Assembly: GCA_003663565.1 (NCBI GenBank)
Contig: QMTT01000013.1
Span: 1 to 9,198 of the forward strand
Origin: Thermoplasmata archaeon
GTDB taxonomy: Archaea; Thermoplasmatota; B47-G6; B47-G6B; 47-G6
Reading direction: 5' to 3'
Length of the DNA: 9,198 nucleotides
In this document: in pieces, positions 1 to 7,361 of the stretch
Numbering within the stretch: position 1 is the stretch's first letter
Layout of the letters: each line of letters starts with the position of its first letter
The notes under the pieces: model-generated
Database searches by the model: none
Seen by the model: the letters and a program-made list of their open reading frames with translations, nothing else
Told to the model about the DNA's origin: nothing
Position numbers and translations under genes: made by a program

Positions 1-288
1 ATAGATCCTAAGACAGAAGCTGCTAGAATATCACATACAGTCGGAAGGCTAAAGCGCATACAAATAGAGAGGAGAGCGATAGAGCTTGGAATAAGAGTAT
101 TGAATCCAAAGTACCTGAGACCATATGTTAATAATAAAGTGCTCTTCATAGCTCATGCTGTTCATGATTTAAAGTTAGCGAATCCTGAGACAGACATCAT
201 AAAACCATATGACGGACTTGAGCAAGAAGAAAAGGAAGCAATAATAGAAGAAGCTAAAACATTAGGATATGAGGTAATTGAGGAGTGA
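1..288 (+). CDS. rpl32e: 50S ribosomal protein L32e (eL32), 5'-truncated by window edge
   Basis: Component of the large ribosomal subunit. The reading frame is open from the first base, so the N-terminal part lies outside the window; 95 codons are visible. The peptide begins IDPKTEAARISHTVG, followed by KRIQIERRAIELGIRVLNP, the family's typical C-terminal core (basic helix, then ELGIRVLN). The tail is acidic (LEQEEKEAIIEEAKTLGYEVIEE). L32e preceding L19e, L18 and S5 is the standard archaeal spc-operon order and supports the call. The TTG near position 100 is internal, not a start. The stop is followed by an 11-base gap to L19e, and the stop codon overlaps the Shine-Dalgarno-like GAGGTG used by that gene. 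Identification is from family recall and context, with high certainty. Confidence 0.95.
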   Translation: MDPKTEAARISHTVGRLKRIQIERRAIELGIRVLNPKYLRPYVNNKVLFIAHAVHDLKLANPETDIIKPYDGLEQEEKEAIIEEAKTLGYEVIEE

Positions 289-299
289 GGTGCACAATA

Positions 300-788
300 A
301 TGACTGATCTTAAGCTTCAAAGGAGACTTGCAGCATCTATCCTTAAGTGCGGTGTAAATAGAGTATGGATTGATCCAGACAGGATTGATGAGGTTCAGAA
401 TGCAATTACCAGAGAGGATATTAAGAAGCTCATAAAAGAAGGAGTTATAAGGAAGAAGCAAGAAAAAGGAACGTCTAGAGGACGTTGGAGGGTCAAATTT
501 AGGAAGCGTCTTAAGGGAAGGAAGAGGGGTCCTGGAAGTATTAAGGGTAAGAGGACTGCAAGAATGCCAAGAAAGGTTCAATGGATGATTAGAATCAGAG
601 CTATAAGGAGCCTTCTAAGAGAACTCAGAGATGCGGGTGTTATAGATAGACACACGTATAGGATTCTTTACCTCAGAGCTAAGGGTGGGATGTTCAAGGA
701 TAGATCACACGTAATACTTCATATAAAGACTGAAGAACTAGCTCCGCCTGAAAAGCTCGAAGAGTTCCTAAGGCAAAGGGGGCTGTGA
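300..788 (+). CDS. rpl19e: 50S ribosomal protein L19e (eL19)
   Basis: Large-subunit protein found in archaea and eukaryotes, absent from bacteria; it binds 23S rRNA with a long basic helical tail. The 162 residues show the family signature near the N-terminus (LQRRLAASILKCGVNRVWIDP), then a very basic middle (KGRKRGPGSIKGKRTARMPR, about residues 75-95) and the helical RILYLRAKGGMFKDRSH segment. The length is close to the usual archaeal size of about 150. I chose ATG at 300 over the upstream GTG at 285: GAGGTG at 287-292 lies 7 bases before ATG 300, and family members begin MTDL-like just before the RRLA segment. The gene sits between L32e and L18, with only 3 bases to the next start. Confidence 0.95.
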   Translation: MTDLKLQRRLAASILKCGVNRVWIDPDRIDEVQNAITREDIKKLIKEGVIRKKQEKGTSRGRWRVKFRKRLKGRKRGPGSIKGKRTARMPRKVQWMIRIRAIRSLLRELRDAGVIDRHTYRILYLRAKGGMFKDRSHVILHIKTEELAPPEKLEEFLRQRGL

Positions 789-791
789 GCC

Positions 792-1298
792 ATGGCGCAC
801 GGTCCAACATATAAGGTTCCATTTAGGCGCAGAAGAGAAGGAAAGACAAACTACAGAAAGAGATTGGCACTTTTGAAGTCAGGAAAGCCAAGAATGGTCG
901 TAAGAAAGACACTGAGGAGGATCATTGTTCAGTTCATTGAATACGATCCTAAAGGGGATCGTGTTATAGCATGTGCTGACAGTAAGGATCTTGAGAAATA
1001 TGGATGGAGAGGGAGCGGAAAGAACACTCCTGCAGCATACCTTGTGGGATACCTCGCCGCTAAGAGGGCTTTAAGCAAGGGGCTCAAAGAAGCAGTCTTG
1101 GACATAGGACTTCACAGACCAGTCCGTGGGGCAAGGGTATTTGCAGCACTTAAAGGAGCTTTAGATGCTGGGATGGAGATCCCTCATGGTGATGATATAT
1201 TTCCGTCGGATGAGCGCATACGTGGAGAGCACATATCTGAGGAAGTAGTAAAGATGTTTGAGGAAGCCTTTGAGAGGATAAAACAGGAGGTAGGTTGA
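792..1298 (+). CDS. rpl18: 50S ribosomal protein L18 (uL18), short archaeal form
   Basis: 5S rRNA-binding protein of the large-subunit central protuberance. The 168 residues begin [25 protein letters not shown], the expected archaeal L18 N-terminus. They continue with the [21 protein letters not shown] helix and the [37 protein letters not shown] block that is diagnostic for the archaeal/eukaryal family. The protein ends soon after [12 protein letters not shown]; many archaeal L18 proteins are, as I recall, nearer 190-200 residues, so the C-terminal extension looks shortened. The coding frame shows no sign of disruption. The start is 3 bases after the L19e stop, and S5 starts 1 base after this stop, so translation is probably coupled. 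Confidence 0.95.
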   Translation: MAHGPTYKVPFRRRREGKTNYRKRLALLKSGKPRMVVRKTLRRIIVQFIEYDPKGDRVIACADSKDLEKYGWRGSGKNTPAAYLVGYLAAKRALSKGLKEAVLDIGLHRPVRGARVFAALKGALDAGMEIPHGDDIFPSDERIRGEHISEEVVKMFEEAFERIKQEVG

Positions 1299-1299
1299 C

Positions 1300-2016
1300 A
1301 TGAGCACTGGGCTTGGGTATTCATATGACATCAACGAGTGGACACCAAGGACGAAAATAGGAAAAATGGTATACGAGGGTGAGATCACGGATATCATGGA
1401 AATACTCCTCATGGGAGTTCCTATAAAGGAGCCGGAGATTGTAGACTACCTCCTGGGGGATCAGCTTAAGGTTGAGGTCGTGGAAACAAACCTTGTTCAG
1501 AGGATGACTGACTCTGGAAGGAGGAACAAGATCCGTGTTACTGTTGTTGTGGGCAATGAGGATGGAATCATTGGCGTAGGTGCTGGGAAGGCGAAGGAGT
1601 TCCTCAGGGCAAGGCAGATAGCTGAAAGGCAGGCAAAGATGAACATAACGTACATAAGAAGAGGCTGTGGTTCTTGGGAATGTGGTTGTGGAACGCCGCA
1701 CAGTGTTCCCTTTACAGTAAAGGGAAAGATGGGGTCAGTTGAGATCTGGCTTAAACCTGCACCACGTGGCGTAGGCCTAGTAGCTGCTGATACTATAAAA
1801 CCAGTATTGAGACTTGCAGGTGTAAGAGACGTTTGGACATTCACACGTGGACACACGAAGACCACATATAACTTTGTTATGGCAACGTTCGAAGCCCTTA
1901 AGGAGACTGTGAGAATGAAGATTAGTGAAGAAGACATAGAAAAGCTTGGAATAGTAGAAGGTCCAGCCGCAGAAATATCTAAAGCCATTAAACTCGCTGG
2001 AAAGGGTGAAGAGTGA
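1300..2016 (+). CDS. rps5: 30S ribosomal protein S5 (uS5)
   Basis: Small-subunit protein involved in decoding accuracy and mRNA entry. The 238 residues contain the N-terminal double-stranded-RNA-binding-like S5 domain (NKIRVTVVVGNEDGIIGVGAGKAKE, about residues 75-100). This is followed by the archaeal RRGCGSWECGCGTPHSVPF segment with three clustered cysteines (about 120-140) and the C-terminal domain with KPAPRGVGLVAADTIKPVLRLAG (about 150-175). The archaeal N-terminal extension with EWTPRTKIGKMV is present. The start is well supported: AGGAGGT at 1285-1291 lies 8 bases before ATG 1300, one of the best ribosome binding sites in the window. The stop TGA shares one base with the L30 start (TGATG), indicating coupling. 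Confidence 0.97.
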   Translation: MSTGLGYSYDINEWTPRTKIGKMVYEGEITDIMEILLMGVPIKEPEIVDYLLGDQLKVEVVETNLVQRMTDSGRRNKIRVTVVVGNEDGIIGVGAGKAKEFLRARQIAERQAKMNITYIRRGCGSWECGCGTPHSVPFTVKGKMGSVEIWLKPAPRGVGLVAADTIKPVLRLAGVRDVWTFTRGHTKTTYNFVMATFEALKETVRMKISEEDIEKLGIVEGPAAEISKAIKLAGKGEE

Positions 2017-2480
2017 TGGTACTGTATGCTGTTGTGAGGATCAGGGGCATTATCGGTGTTAAAAGGGACATTCAAGAAACACTTAGACATCTTAGGCTTG
2101 TTAGAAAGTTTCACTGTGTGCTCGTTCCAGAGGATGCCACACATCTTGGCATGTTGAAGAAGGCAAAGGACTACATTACCTGGGGAGAGATAGACCTTGA
2201 CACCTTAGAGGAACTCATAAGGAAACGTGGCAGGCTTATAGGAGACAAGCCTATAACAGATGAATATGCTCAAAGGATTGGATTCCAAAACGTGAGAGAG
2301 CTTGCACAAGCAATACTAGAAGGCAAAGTAAGGTACAAGGATCTTCCAGACGTAAAGCCTGTATTCAGACTTGCGCCACCTCGTGGAGGTTTTAAGTCCA
2401 CAAAGAGACCGTATAAGGTAGGAGGAGACCTTGGTTATAGAGGGTCTGCGATAAACGACCTATTGAGGAGGATGATGTGA
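2016..2480 (+). CDS. rpl30: 50S ribosomal protein L30 (uL30), archaeal L7/L30 type
   Basis: Large-subunit protein of the L30/L7 family. The 154 residues start MVLYAVVRIRGIIGVKRDIQETLRHLRLVRKFHCVLVP, the L30 core with its G-rich turn and the 'LRL.R.H.C..V' segment. The longer archaeal/eukaryal-type C-terminal part follows, ending with the RLAPPRGGFKSTKRPYKVGGDLGYRG block seen in crenarchaeal members. I prefer ATG at 2016, which overlaps the S5 TGA by one base, over GTG at 2013: GGTGA at 2005-2009 is spaced 6 bases from the ATG. The protein is much longer than bacterial L30 (about 60 residues), as expected for archaea. Two bases of the preceding stop region and the downstream L15 start 1 base later complete the tight packing. 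Confidence 0.95.
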   Translation: MVLYAVVRIRGIIGVKRDIQETLRHLRLVRKFHCVLVPEDATHLGMLKKAKDYITWGEIDLDTLEELIRKRGRLIGDKPITDEYAQRIGFQNVRELAQAILEGKVRYKDLPDVKPVFRLAPPRGGFKSTKRPYKVGGDLGYRGSAINDLLRRMM

Positions 2481-2481
2481 T

Positions 2482-2880
2482 ATGGTTAGGGACAGGACTA
2501 AGAAAAGGAGAGGATCAAGGACTCATGGTCATGGGAAAGACAAGCCAAGAGGAGCTGGAAATCGTGGTGGTCGTGGACGTGCTGGATCATTTAATCATAA
2601 GTTCATATACTACTGGAAGTATGAGAGGGAAACTCTTGGCAAATATGGATGGCCTGCAAGACCAGGTAGGCTTATTAGGGAGATAAAGACGATAAACGTT
2701 GGAGACATTGATCACATGTTCCCTGACAAAGAGGAGATAAACTTGAAGGAATTGGGTTATGACAAGCTGTTAGGAGGAGGCAAGATAACGAGGCCCGTTA
2801 AGATTATAGTCCCTGCAGCAACACCTCTAGCTAAGAAGAAGGTCGAGGAAGCTGGAGGGGTCGTGATAGAAAATGCCTGA
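2482..2880 (+). CDS. rpl15: 50S ribosomal protein L15 (uL15)
   Basis: Large-subunit protein that binds 23S rRNA through a glycine/arginine-rich N-terminal extension. The 132 residues begin MVRDRTKKRRGSRTHGHG and continue with KDKPRGAGNRGGRGRAG, the flexible basic tail typical of L15. A globular part follows, with HKFIYYWKYERETLGKYGW and the C-terminal KIIVPAATPLAKKKVEEAGG motif common to L15/L18e folds. It is slightly shorter than usual archaeal L15 (about 145-150). The start is 1 base after the L30 stop. The last 8 bases overlap the start of secY in another frame, so the L15-SecY pair is translationally linked, as in many prokaryotic spc operons. Confidence 0.95.
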   Translation: MVRDRTKKRRGSRTHGHGKDKPRGAGNRGGRGRAGSFNHKFIYYWKYERETLGKYGWPARPGRLIREIKTINVGDIDHMFPDKEEINLKELGYDKLLGGGKITRPVKIIVPAATPLAKKKVEEAGGVVIENA

Positions 2881-4393
2881 AGAGAGAAAAAGCCTTCTCT
2901 ATCATCTTGAACCTATCGCAAAGAAGATACCCTCAGTAGCAAAGCCTAAAGGGCACGTACATTTTAGGACAAAACTTCTTTGGACATTTTCAGTCCTAGC
3001 AATCTATTTCTTCTTAGGGAATGTACCAATATATGGACTTGCACCCAACTACATAGACATCTTTGCAAGCTATAGAGCGATTATGGGAGGAAGGAGTGGA
3101 AGTCTTATACACTTAGGTATTGGGCCTCTTGTAACTGGATCCATTATAATGCAGCTATTTGTTGGTGCGAGGATAATAAAGCTGGATCTGACGAGGCCAG
3201 ATGATAGGCGAGTTTATCAAACTGTTCAAAGGTTAGTTATGGTCTTAATGATAATCCTTGAGGCAGTTCCTCAGGTCTTTGGCTATTTGAGGCCTTCCTC
3301 TGAGCTCATTGCAAGCCTTGGACTTGGAGGGGCAAGAGCTATAATTATCCTCCAGCTGATACTCGGTGGACTAATAATCATGTGGTTGGACGAGATCGTT
3401 ACAAAGTGGGGTCTTGGGAGTGGTATAAGTCTGTTCATCCTTGCAGGAGTTTCTTCAGCAATATTTACAGGAACGTTCAACTGGATACCCGTTGATCCAA
3501 CAACTCCCGTAAGTGTCTTGAACCCACCTAGTGGTGTCCTTCCAAAGACAATATATATACTAAGACACTCCTCCATATCAGATCTAATAAACGGTGGTGG
3601 TCTCGAGAGGATAATGTTCGGATATCCAAACTCCCTTATAGCATTCATAACGACGTTCATAATATTCGTCATTGTTGTCTATGCAGAAGGCACAAGAGTC
3701 ATGATACCCCTTTCTCATGCAAGAGTCCGTGGTATCAGGGCATCTTATCCAATAAGGCTTTTATATCCATCTAACATACCTGTCATTCTTATCTCAGCAC
3801 TCCTAGCAGACCTTAACGCGATAGGCTATATACTTTGGTCCAAGTTCGGTACATGGTGGTTCGCGGGCTTCCGTCCAGGTAGTACAACACCTACAATGGG
3901 CTTCTTATGGTACCTTAATGGCCCAAGAGGCCTTGCCGAATGGTTATTACCATTAATAGATCCTAGGTACTCAGCATACCTTTACGGACATGAGTGGTGG
4001 CATGCTATCATTAGAGTAATAGTATACATGACCTTCATGGTTCTTGGCTCCGTGTTATTCTCTGTGCTATGGGTTGAGAGTACGGGAATGAGCCCCAGGG
4101 ATATAGCAAGGCAGATAGTTGCTGGAGGACTACAAATACCTGGTTTTAGGACAACCGAGAAAAGTATAGCAATGTTCTTTGAAAGATATATCCCAGCGGT
4201 TACAGTACTTGGAGGAGCAATAGTAGGTCTTCTTGCAGCGTTTGCTCACATAATGGGAACCGTAGGAAACGTAAGTGGTACAGGAGTTCTTCTTGCGGTA
4301 AGCATAGCAATAAGGTACTCAGAGATCCTTGCAAGAGAGCAGTTGGCAGAGATGCATCCTCTCTTGAGAAGGTTCATTGTGGGTGAAGAATAA
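2873..4393 (+). CDS. secY: Preprotein translocase subunit SecY (Sec61 alpha)
   Basis: Channel-forming subunit of the SecYEbeta translocon in the cytoplasmic membrane, for secretion and membrane-protein insertion. The 506 residues contain about ten hydrophobic segments. Visible landmarks are TM1 (about 35-55), the plug/TM2 region GPLVTGSIIMQLFVG (84-98), the WGLGSGISLFIL signature of TM4-5 (179-190), and the cytosolic loop after TM6 (EGTRVMIPLSHARVRG, about 272-287) leading into TM7, YPIRLLYPSNIPVILISAL (292-310), a strongly conserved SecY segment. TM10 ends with SIAIRYSEILAREQ. Two larger external loops (about 203-250 and 322-375) make it a little longer than euryarchaeal SecY; I regard this as lineage variation. 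ATG 2873 lies inside the end of L15, and the stop TAA shares its last base with adkA. Confidence 0.97.
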   Translation: MPEERKSLLYHLEPIAKKIPSVAKPKGHVHFRTKLLWTFSVLAIYFFLGNVPIYGLAPNYIDIFASYRAIMGGRSGSLIHLGIGPLVTGSIIMQLFVGARIIKLDLTRPDDRRVYQTVQRLVMVLMIILEAVPQVFGYLRPSSELIASLGLGGARAIIILQLILGGLIIMWLDEIVTKWGLGSGISLFILAGVSSAIFTGTFNWIPVDPTTPVSVLNPPSGVLPKTIYILRHSSISDLINGGGLERIMFGYPNSLIAFITTFIIFVIVVYAEGTRVMIPLSHARVRGIRASYPIRLLYPSNIPVILISALLADLNAIGYILWSKFGTWWFAGFRPGSTTPTMGFLWYLNGPRGLAEWLLPLIDPRYSAYLYGHEWWHAIIRVIVYMTFMVLGSVLFSVLWVESTGMSPRDIARQIVAGGLQIPGFRTTEKSIAMFFERYIPAVTVLGGAIVGLLAAFAHIMGTVGNVSGTGVLLAVSIAIRYSEILAREQLAEMHPLLRRFIVGEE

Positions 4394-4944
4394 TGGGTGT
4401 AATAATAGTTGCTGGTGTCCCTGGCGTTGGTAAGACATCGGTTCTTGATGGTGTCTCCAAAAAGATAGGAATTAAGGTCGTGATATTTGGCACAGTGATG
4501 TACGAGATAGCAAAAGAGAGAGGTCTCGTAAAGCATAGGGACGAAATAAGGAAACTCCCATCGGAAATTCAAAGGGAACTACAAGAAGAAGCAGCAGAAA
4601 GGATAAGGAAGATGGGGGATGTAATCGTAGACACACATATGCTCATAAGAACTCCTGCAGGGTTCTTACCAGGGCTTCCCTATTCAGTACTTATGAAACT
4701 TTCTCCTTCTAAAATAATACTTATAGAGGCAGATCCTCAGGAGATTTTAAGGAGGCGTATGAAGGACGACACAAGGATTAGGGACATGGAGACTGAAAAG
4801 GAGATCGCTGATCATCAGCTTATGAACAGAATAGCCGCCCTTATATATGGAGTACTCACTGGAGCTTTTGTGGCAATAGTCATGAACAAGGATGGCATGC
4901 TTGAAAAAGCTGTTGAGGAAGTGATAAAAATAATAGAGAGCTGA
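4393..4944 (+). CDS. adkA: Archaeal adenylate kinase AdkA
   Basis: Cytoplasmic enzyme that interconverts ATP + AMP and 2 ADP. The 183-residue protein has a Walker A/P-loop GVPGVGKT at residues 8-15 and the archaeal AdkA pattern after it: FGTVMYEIAKERGLVKHRDEIRKLP in the AMP-binding region (about 33-57) and VIVDTHMLIRTPAGFLPGLP (about 78-97). The lid region is short (RRRMKDDTRIRDMETEKEI, about 116-134). It lacks the long bacterial-type LID domain, as expected for the trimeric archaeal class rather than bacterial Adk. The gene's position immediately after secY is conserved in both archaea and bacteria. ATG 4393 reuses the last A of the secY stop, so expression is presumably coupled to the translocon gene. 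Confidence 0.95.
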   Translation: MGVIIVAGVPGVGKTSVLDGVSKKIGIKVVIFGTVMYEIAKERGLVKHRDEIRKLPSEIQRELQEEAAERIRKMGDVIVDTHMLIRTPAGFLPGLPYSVLMKLSPSKIILIEADPQEILRRRMKDDTRIRDMETEKEIADHQLMNRIAALIYGVLTGAFVAIVMNKDGMLEKAVEEVIKIIES

Positions 4945-4954
4945 GGGAATAGTA

Positions 4955-5617
4955 ATGGCAGCTGGAATAGATCCTAGAAGGGCTCAGGAAGCACAAAGAG
5001 CTACTATGTCTTCGATGATGATAACACTGGTAACGATGTTCATACTTATAGCAATACTTCCGTTTTATCCCATGATCTCTGCTTTCATGGGTCCATATAT
5101 CTATGCGGCCTTGGGCCTAGGAGGGAAGTATCCTATAGTGACAATAATGCTGATGGCTGTGATCCTTGGAGGTCTAACGACCCTACTAAGGGAACTGGTG
5201 ACTGACTGGAGAAAAATGATAAGATATCAATGTAAGATGAACCAGTGGATGAAGGCTTATAGGGAGGCTGTCCAGAAAAAGAACACATATATGATAAAGA
5301 AACTACAGGAAGCACAACTAGAACTCCTCTCCGAACAAGCAGAAGTCATGAAGAAACAACAATACCTTTACCCTGTAACCATGGTAATAATAATACCTAT
5401 GTTTGCAGGTCTTTATGGAGCCCTTTATCAGATGGCTGGTGGATCATCAACGCTTATCATAGCGCTCCCATGGGAGCAGCACTGGAACTTGTTTGACACA
5501 AAATACGTGTTTCCAAATTGGATCCTCATCTATTCCGGTGTTTCATTAATATTCGGCACAGCACTGACAAATATCATAAATTATCTAAGGCTTCGTAGGA
5601 TACTCAAGAGGGACTGA
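4955..5617 (+). CDS. DUF106 membrane protein (EMC3/TMCO1, Oxa1-superfamily insertase-like)
   Basis: Probable membrane-protein insertase of the Oxa1/YidC/EMC3/TMCO1 superfamily; archaeal DUF106 proteins are the prokaryotic members closest to EMC3 and TMCO1. The 220 residues show TM1 (about 21-42), a second hydrophobic segment (about 59-80), a long charged helical stretch ending in a coiled-coil-like section (about 84-136: YREAVQKKNTYMIKKLQEAQ, then LELLSEQAEVMKKQQ), TM3 (about 138-160) and a C-terminal TM (about 187-210) followed by a basic tail (RLRRILKRD). The cytosolic coiled coil between the membrane segments is the family hallmark. Its place directly downstream of secY and adkA is a known archaeal arrangement and fits cooperation with SecY. 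Biochemical activity in this organism is inferred. Confidence 0.9.
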   Translation: MAAGIDPRRAQEAQRATMSSMMITLVTMFILIAILPFYPMISAFMGPYIYAALGLGGKYPIVTIMLMAVILGGLTTLLRELVTDWRKMIRYQCKMNQWMKAYREAVQKKNTYMIKKLQEAQLELLSEQAEVMKKQQYLYPVTMVIIIPMFAGLYGALYQMAGGSSTLIIALPWEQHWNLFDTKYVFPNWILIYSGVSLIFGTALTNIINYLRLRRILKRD

Positions 5618-5621
5618 TGCT

Positions 5622-6191
5622 ATGCTGGGAAAAGCTATAGCGATTAGTGGTCCTCCCGGTGCTGGTACCACAACCATAGCAAGAGCTCTTGCGGAGAGGC
5701 TTGGACTGAAATATGCAAACGCAGGGACAATATTCAGGGATCTTGCAAAAGAATATGGAATGAGCCTTCTTGAGTTTCAGGACTATGCTATGAAACATCC
5801 CGAAATAGACAAGGAAATAGATCGCAGATCTGTCGAGCTACTTAAGATTGGAGGTTATGTGGTTGAGGGAAGGCTAGCAGCACATATGGCAGTGATTGCA
5901 GGACTGAAGAACGTGTTGAAGGTATATCTTAAGGCATCGGAGGACGTTAGAGCAGAAAGAATTGCTAAAAGAGAGAACATAAGCGTTGAAGAAGCCCTAA
6001 GGCACATAAAAGAGAGGGCATCCAAAGAAAGGGAGAGATATCTCAAGATATATGGCATAGATGTCGATAATCTTATGATATATGATCTTGTGATAGACAC
6101 AACATATCTTACGCCTGACGTAATATTAGACGTAATAATCACTTTTTGGAAAGGGTGGCAGTGTGATGAAAAACAGGACAAACAGGACTAA
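5622..6191 (+). CDS. cmk: Cytidylate kinase (CMP/dCMP kinase), archaeal type
   Basis: Phosphorylates CMP and dCMP using ATP in pyrimidine nucleotide metabolism. The 189 residues begin MLGKAIAISGPPGAGTTTIARALAERLGLKYANAGTIFR, with the P-loop at about residues 10-18. This P-loop reads GPPGAGTTT: the lysine of the usual GKT/GKS is replaced by threonine, which is typical of archaeal Cmk as I recall it. The NMP-binding part contains YVVEGRLAAHM (about 79-89), and a lid-like basic segment (RAERIAKRENISVEEALRHI) follows at about 110-130. ATG 5622 is supported by GAGGGA at 5608-5613, 8 bases upstream. The last 26 bases overlap cbf5, and the last residues (EKQDKQD) are encoded by a 9-base tandem duplication. 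Confidence 0.93.
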   Translation: MLGKAIAISGPPGAGTTTIARALAERLGLKYANAGTIFRDLAKEYGMSLLEFQDYAMKHPEIDKEIDRRSVELLKIGGYVVEGRLAAHMAVIAGLKNVLKVYLKASEDVRAERIAKRENISVEEALRHIKERASKERERYLKIYGIDVDNLMIYDLVIDTTYLTPDVILDVIITFWKGWQCDEKQDKQD

Positions 6192-7185
6192 TAGGCTTCC
6201 AATAACTACTAAAAGGAAGAAGTTCATTAAAGAGGAGGCTGAGACAGATCCTCGCTATGGTAAAAGACCTGAGGAAAGGAGCGTGCAGGAGCTCATAAAC
6301 ATGGGAGTTGTGGTCATAGATAAGCCCAAGGGACCTACAAGTCACCAAGTTTCAGCTTGGGTAAGAGACATTCTTCATGTCGAGAAAGCAGGTCATGGTG
6401 GTACTTTAGACCCAAATGTCACTGGAGTACTCCCAATAGCTACGAACAAAGCGACTAGGGTTCTCAGTCTCCTACTTCATGCGGGTAAGGAATATGTCGC
6501 CCTTATGAGACTTCATAGAGATGTGAGCGATGACGACTTGATGAGGGTGTTGAGGAAATTTACGGGACTTATATATCAAGTTCCTCCTGTTAGATCATCT
6601 GTTAAAAGGAGGAGAAGACCTAGAAGGGTTTACTATATGGAACTCATAGAGAGGGACGGAAGAGACGTGCTCCTGAGAATAGGTGTAGAAGCAGGGACTT
6701 ACATCAGAAAGTTAATTCATGATATGGGGAAAGCTTTGGGTGTTGGTGCACACATGCAAGAGCTCAGGAGGACACAGACGGCTCATATAACAGAAGACGA
6801 AGCCATATATCTCCAAGATCTCCTTGACGCATATCTCTTCTGGAAAGAAGAAGGTTGTGAAAAACTCATAAGAGAATATGTCAAGCCCGTGGAGTACCTT
6901 ACAGCGCATATACCTAAGATATATGTGAAGGATAGTGCTGTTGGCGCCATAACTCATGGAGCCCCAGTTTATGCACCAGCAGTTTCTATAGTTGAAGAGG
7001 GAATAAAACCGAAGAATTTAGTTGCTATAATGACATTAAAAGGAGAACTTGTTGCAATAGCAAGAGCAATAGTCTCCACTGAGGAGATTCTTGAAGCAAA
7101 CAAGGGTATTGTAGCGTCCTTAGAGAGAGTTATAATGCCTCGTGATGTTTATCCAAGGTATTGGAAGTCGCGTTCAAGTCGCTGA
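6166..7185 (+). CDS. cbf5: Cbf5, archaeal tRNA/rRNA pseudouridine synthase (TruB/dyskerin family)
   Basis: Catalytic subunit of the H/ACA ribonucleoprotein, which converts uridine to pseudouridine in rRNA using guide RNAs with Nop10, Gar1 and L7Ae; it can also modify tRNA position 55. The 339 residues show VVVIDKPKGPTSHQVSAWV (about 48-66), the catalytic motif GGTLDPNVTGVLP with Asp82, the VGVEAGTYIRKLIHDMG-type motif (about 173-188, here IGVEAGTYIRK) and ELRRTQTAHI (about 199-208). A C-terminal PUA domain follows (about 250-325). The PUA domain and N-terminal extension distinguish it from bacterial TruB. I chose ATG 6166 over GTG 6163: GGTGG at 6154-6158 is 7 bases before the ATG. The N-terminus carries an NRTNRTNR repeat. 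This is the last gene of the operon, and no clear T-rich terminator follows at once. Confidence 0.96.
   Translation: MKNRTNRTNRLPITTKRKKFIKEEAETDPRYGKRPEERSVQELINMGVVVIDKPKGPTSHQVSAWVRDILHVEKAGHGGTLDPNVTGVLPIATNKATRVLSLLLHAGKEYVALMRLHRDVSDDDLMRVLRKFTGLIYQVPPVRSSVKRRRRPRRVYYMELIERDGRDVLLRIGVEAGTYIRKLIHDMGKALGVGAHMQELRRTQTAHITEDEAIYLQDLLDAYLFWKEEGCEKLIREYVKPVEYLTAHIPKIYVKDSAVGAITHGAPVYAPAVSIVEEGIKPKNLVAIMTLKGELVAIARAIVSTEEILEANKGIVASLERVIMPRDVYPRYWKSRSSR
6171..6188 (+). repeat. 9-base tandem duplication in the cmk/cbf5 overlap
   Basis: The unit AAACAGGAC is present twice head to tail, with a partly matching third unit (TAATAGG) after it. It is read as KQD-KQD at the end of Cmk and as NRT-NRT in the N-terminus of Cbf5. 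The duplication is in frame for both genes (9 bases), so it lengthens the overlap without disrupting either reading frame. Confidence 0.8.
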
Positions 7186-7221
7186 AGGTAATTATTAGTT
7201 AATTATATCTGACCTCGTTTC

Positions 7222-7314
7222 CTACCTAAAAGTAAAGCTTGGATTGACTTTATCAAGTCACGAGTGTACAATGTGCATGGAATACTACGTTGTCATTTTT
7301 GAGTCTTTAGGTAG
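7222..7314. repeat. 9-base perfect inverted repeat spanning the cbf5-serK intergenic region
   Basis: CTACCTAAA at 7222-7230 is the exact reverse complement of TTTAGGTAG at 7306-7314. The arms are 75 bases apart and can be extended by one more G-C pair if one A is bulged. The right arm abuts the TATA-like element at 7315-7323. It could be two operator half-sites for a DNA-binding regulator, or the closing stem of an RNA element. No conserved family is recognised. Confidence 0.55.
7245..7260. repeat. Short palindrome (6-base arms, 4-base loop) nested in the larger inverted repeat
   Basis: TGACTT (7245-7250) and AAGTCA (7255-7260) are perfect reverse complements separated by TATC. The palindrome lies inside the larger 7222-7314 inverted repeat. 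It is compatible with a dimeric regulator site or an RNA hairpin; on its own, six-base arms could be chance. Confidence 0.4.
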
Positions 7315-7323
7315 CTTTTATTT
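7315..7323 (+). promoter_or_regulatory. Candidate TATA box for the serK-like gene
   Basis: CTTTTATTT resembles an archaeal box A and sits about 25 bases upstream of 7344. A transcript would therefore start near 7344, giving either a leaderless message from ATG 7344 or a short leader of about 18 bases containing GGTGG before ATG 7362. The BRE position upstream is occupied by the right arm of the inverted repeat (7306-7314), so a protein bound there could block TBP/TFB. Assigned by eye only. Confidence 0.4.
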
Positions 7324-7361
7324 CAGAGGACTCAAACAGGTTAATGCTCTTGGTGGTTCAA

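Noticed and set aside
1497..2144. 215-codon minus-strand open frame opposite S5/L30
   Set aside because: It spans two confidently identified ribosomal protein genes on the other strand and shows no family features.
2477..2686. 69-codon open frame overlapping the start of L15
   Set aside because: It is an alternative frame inside L15, whose sequence is clearly recognisable; no independent support.
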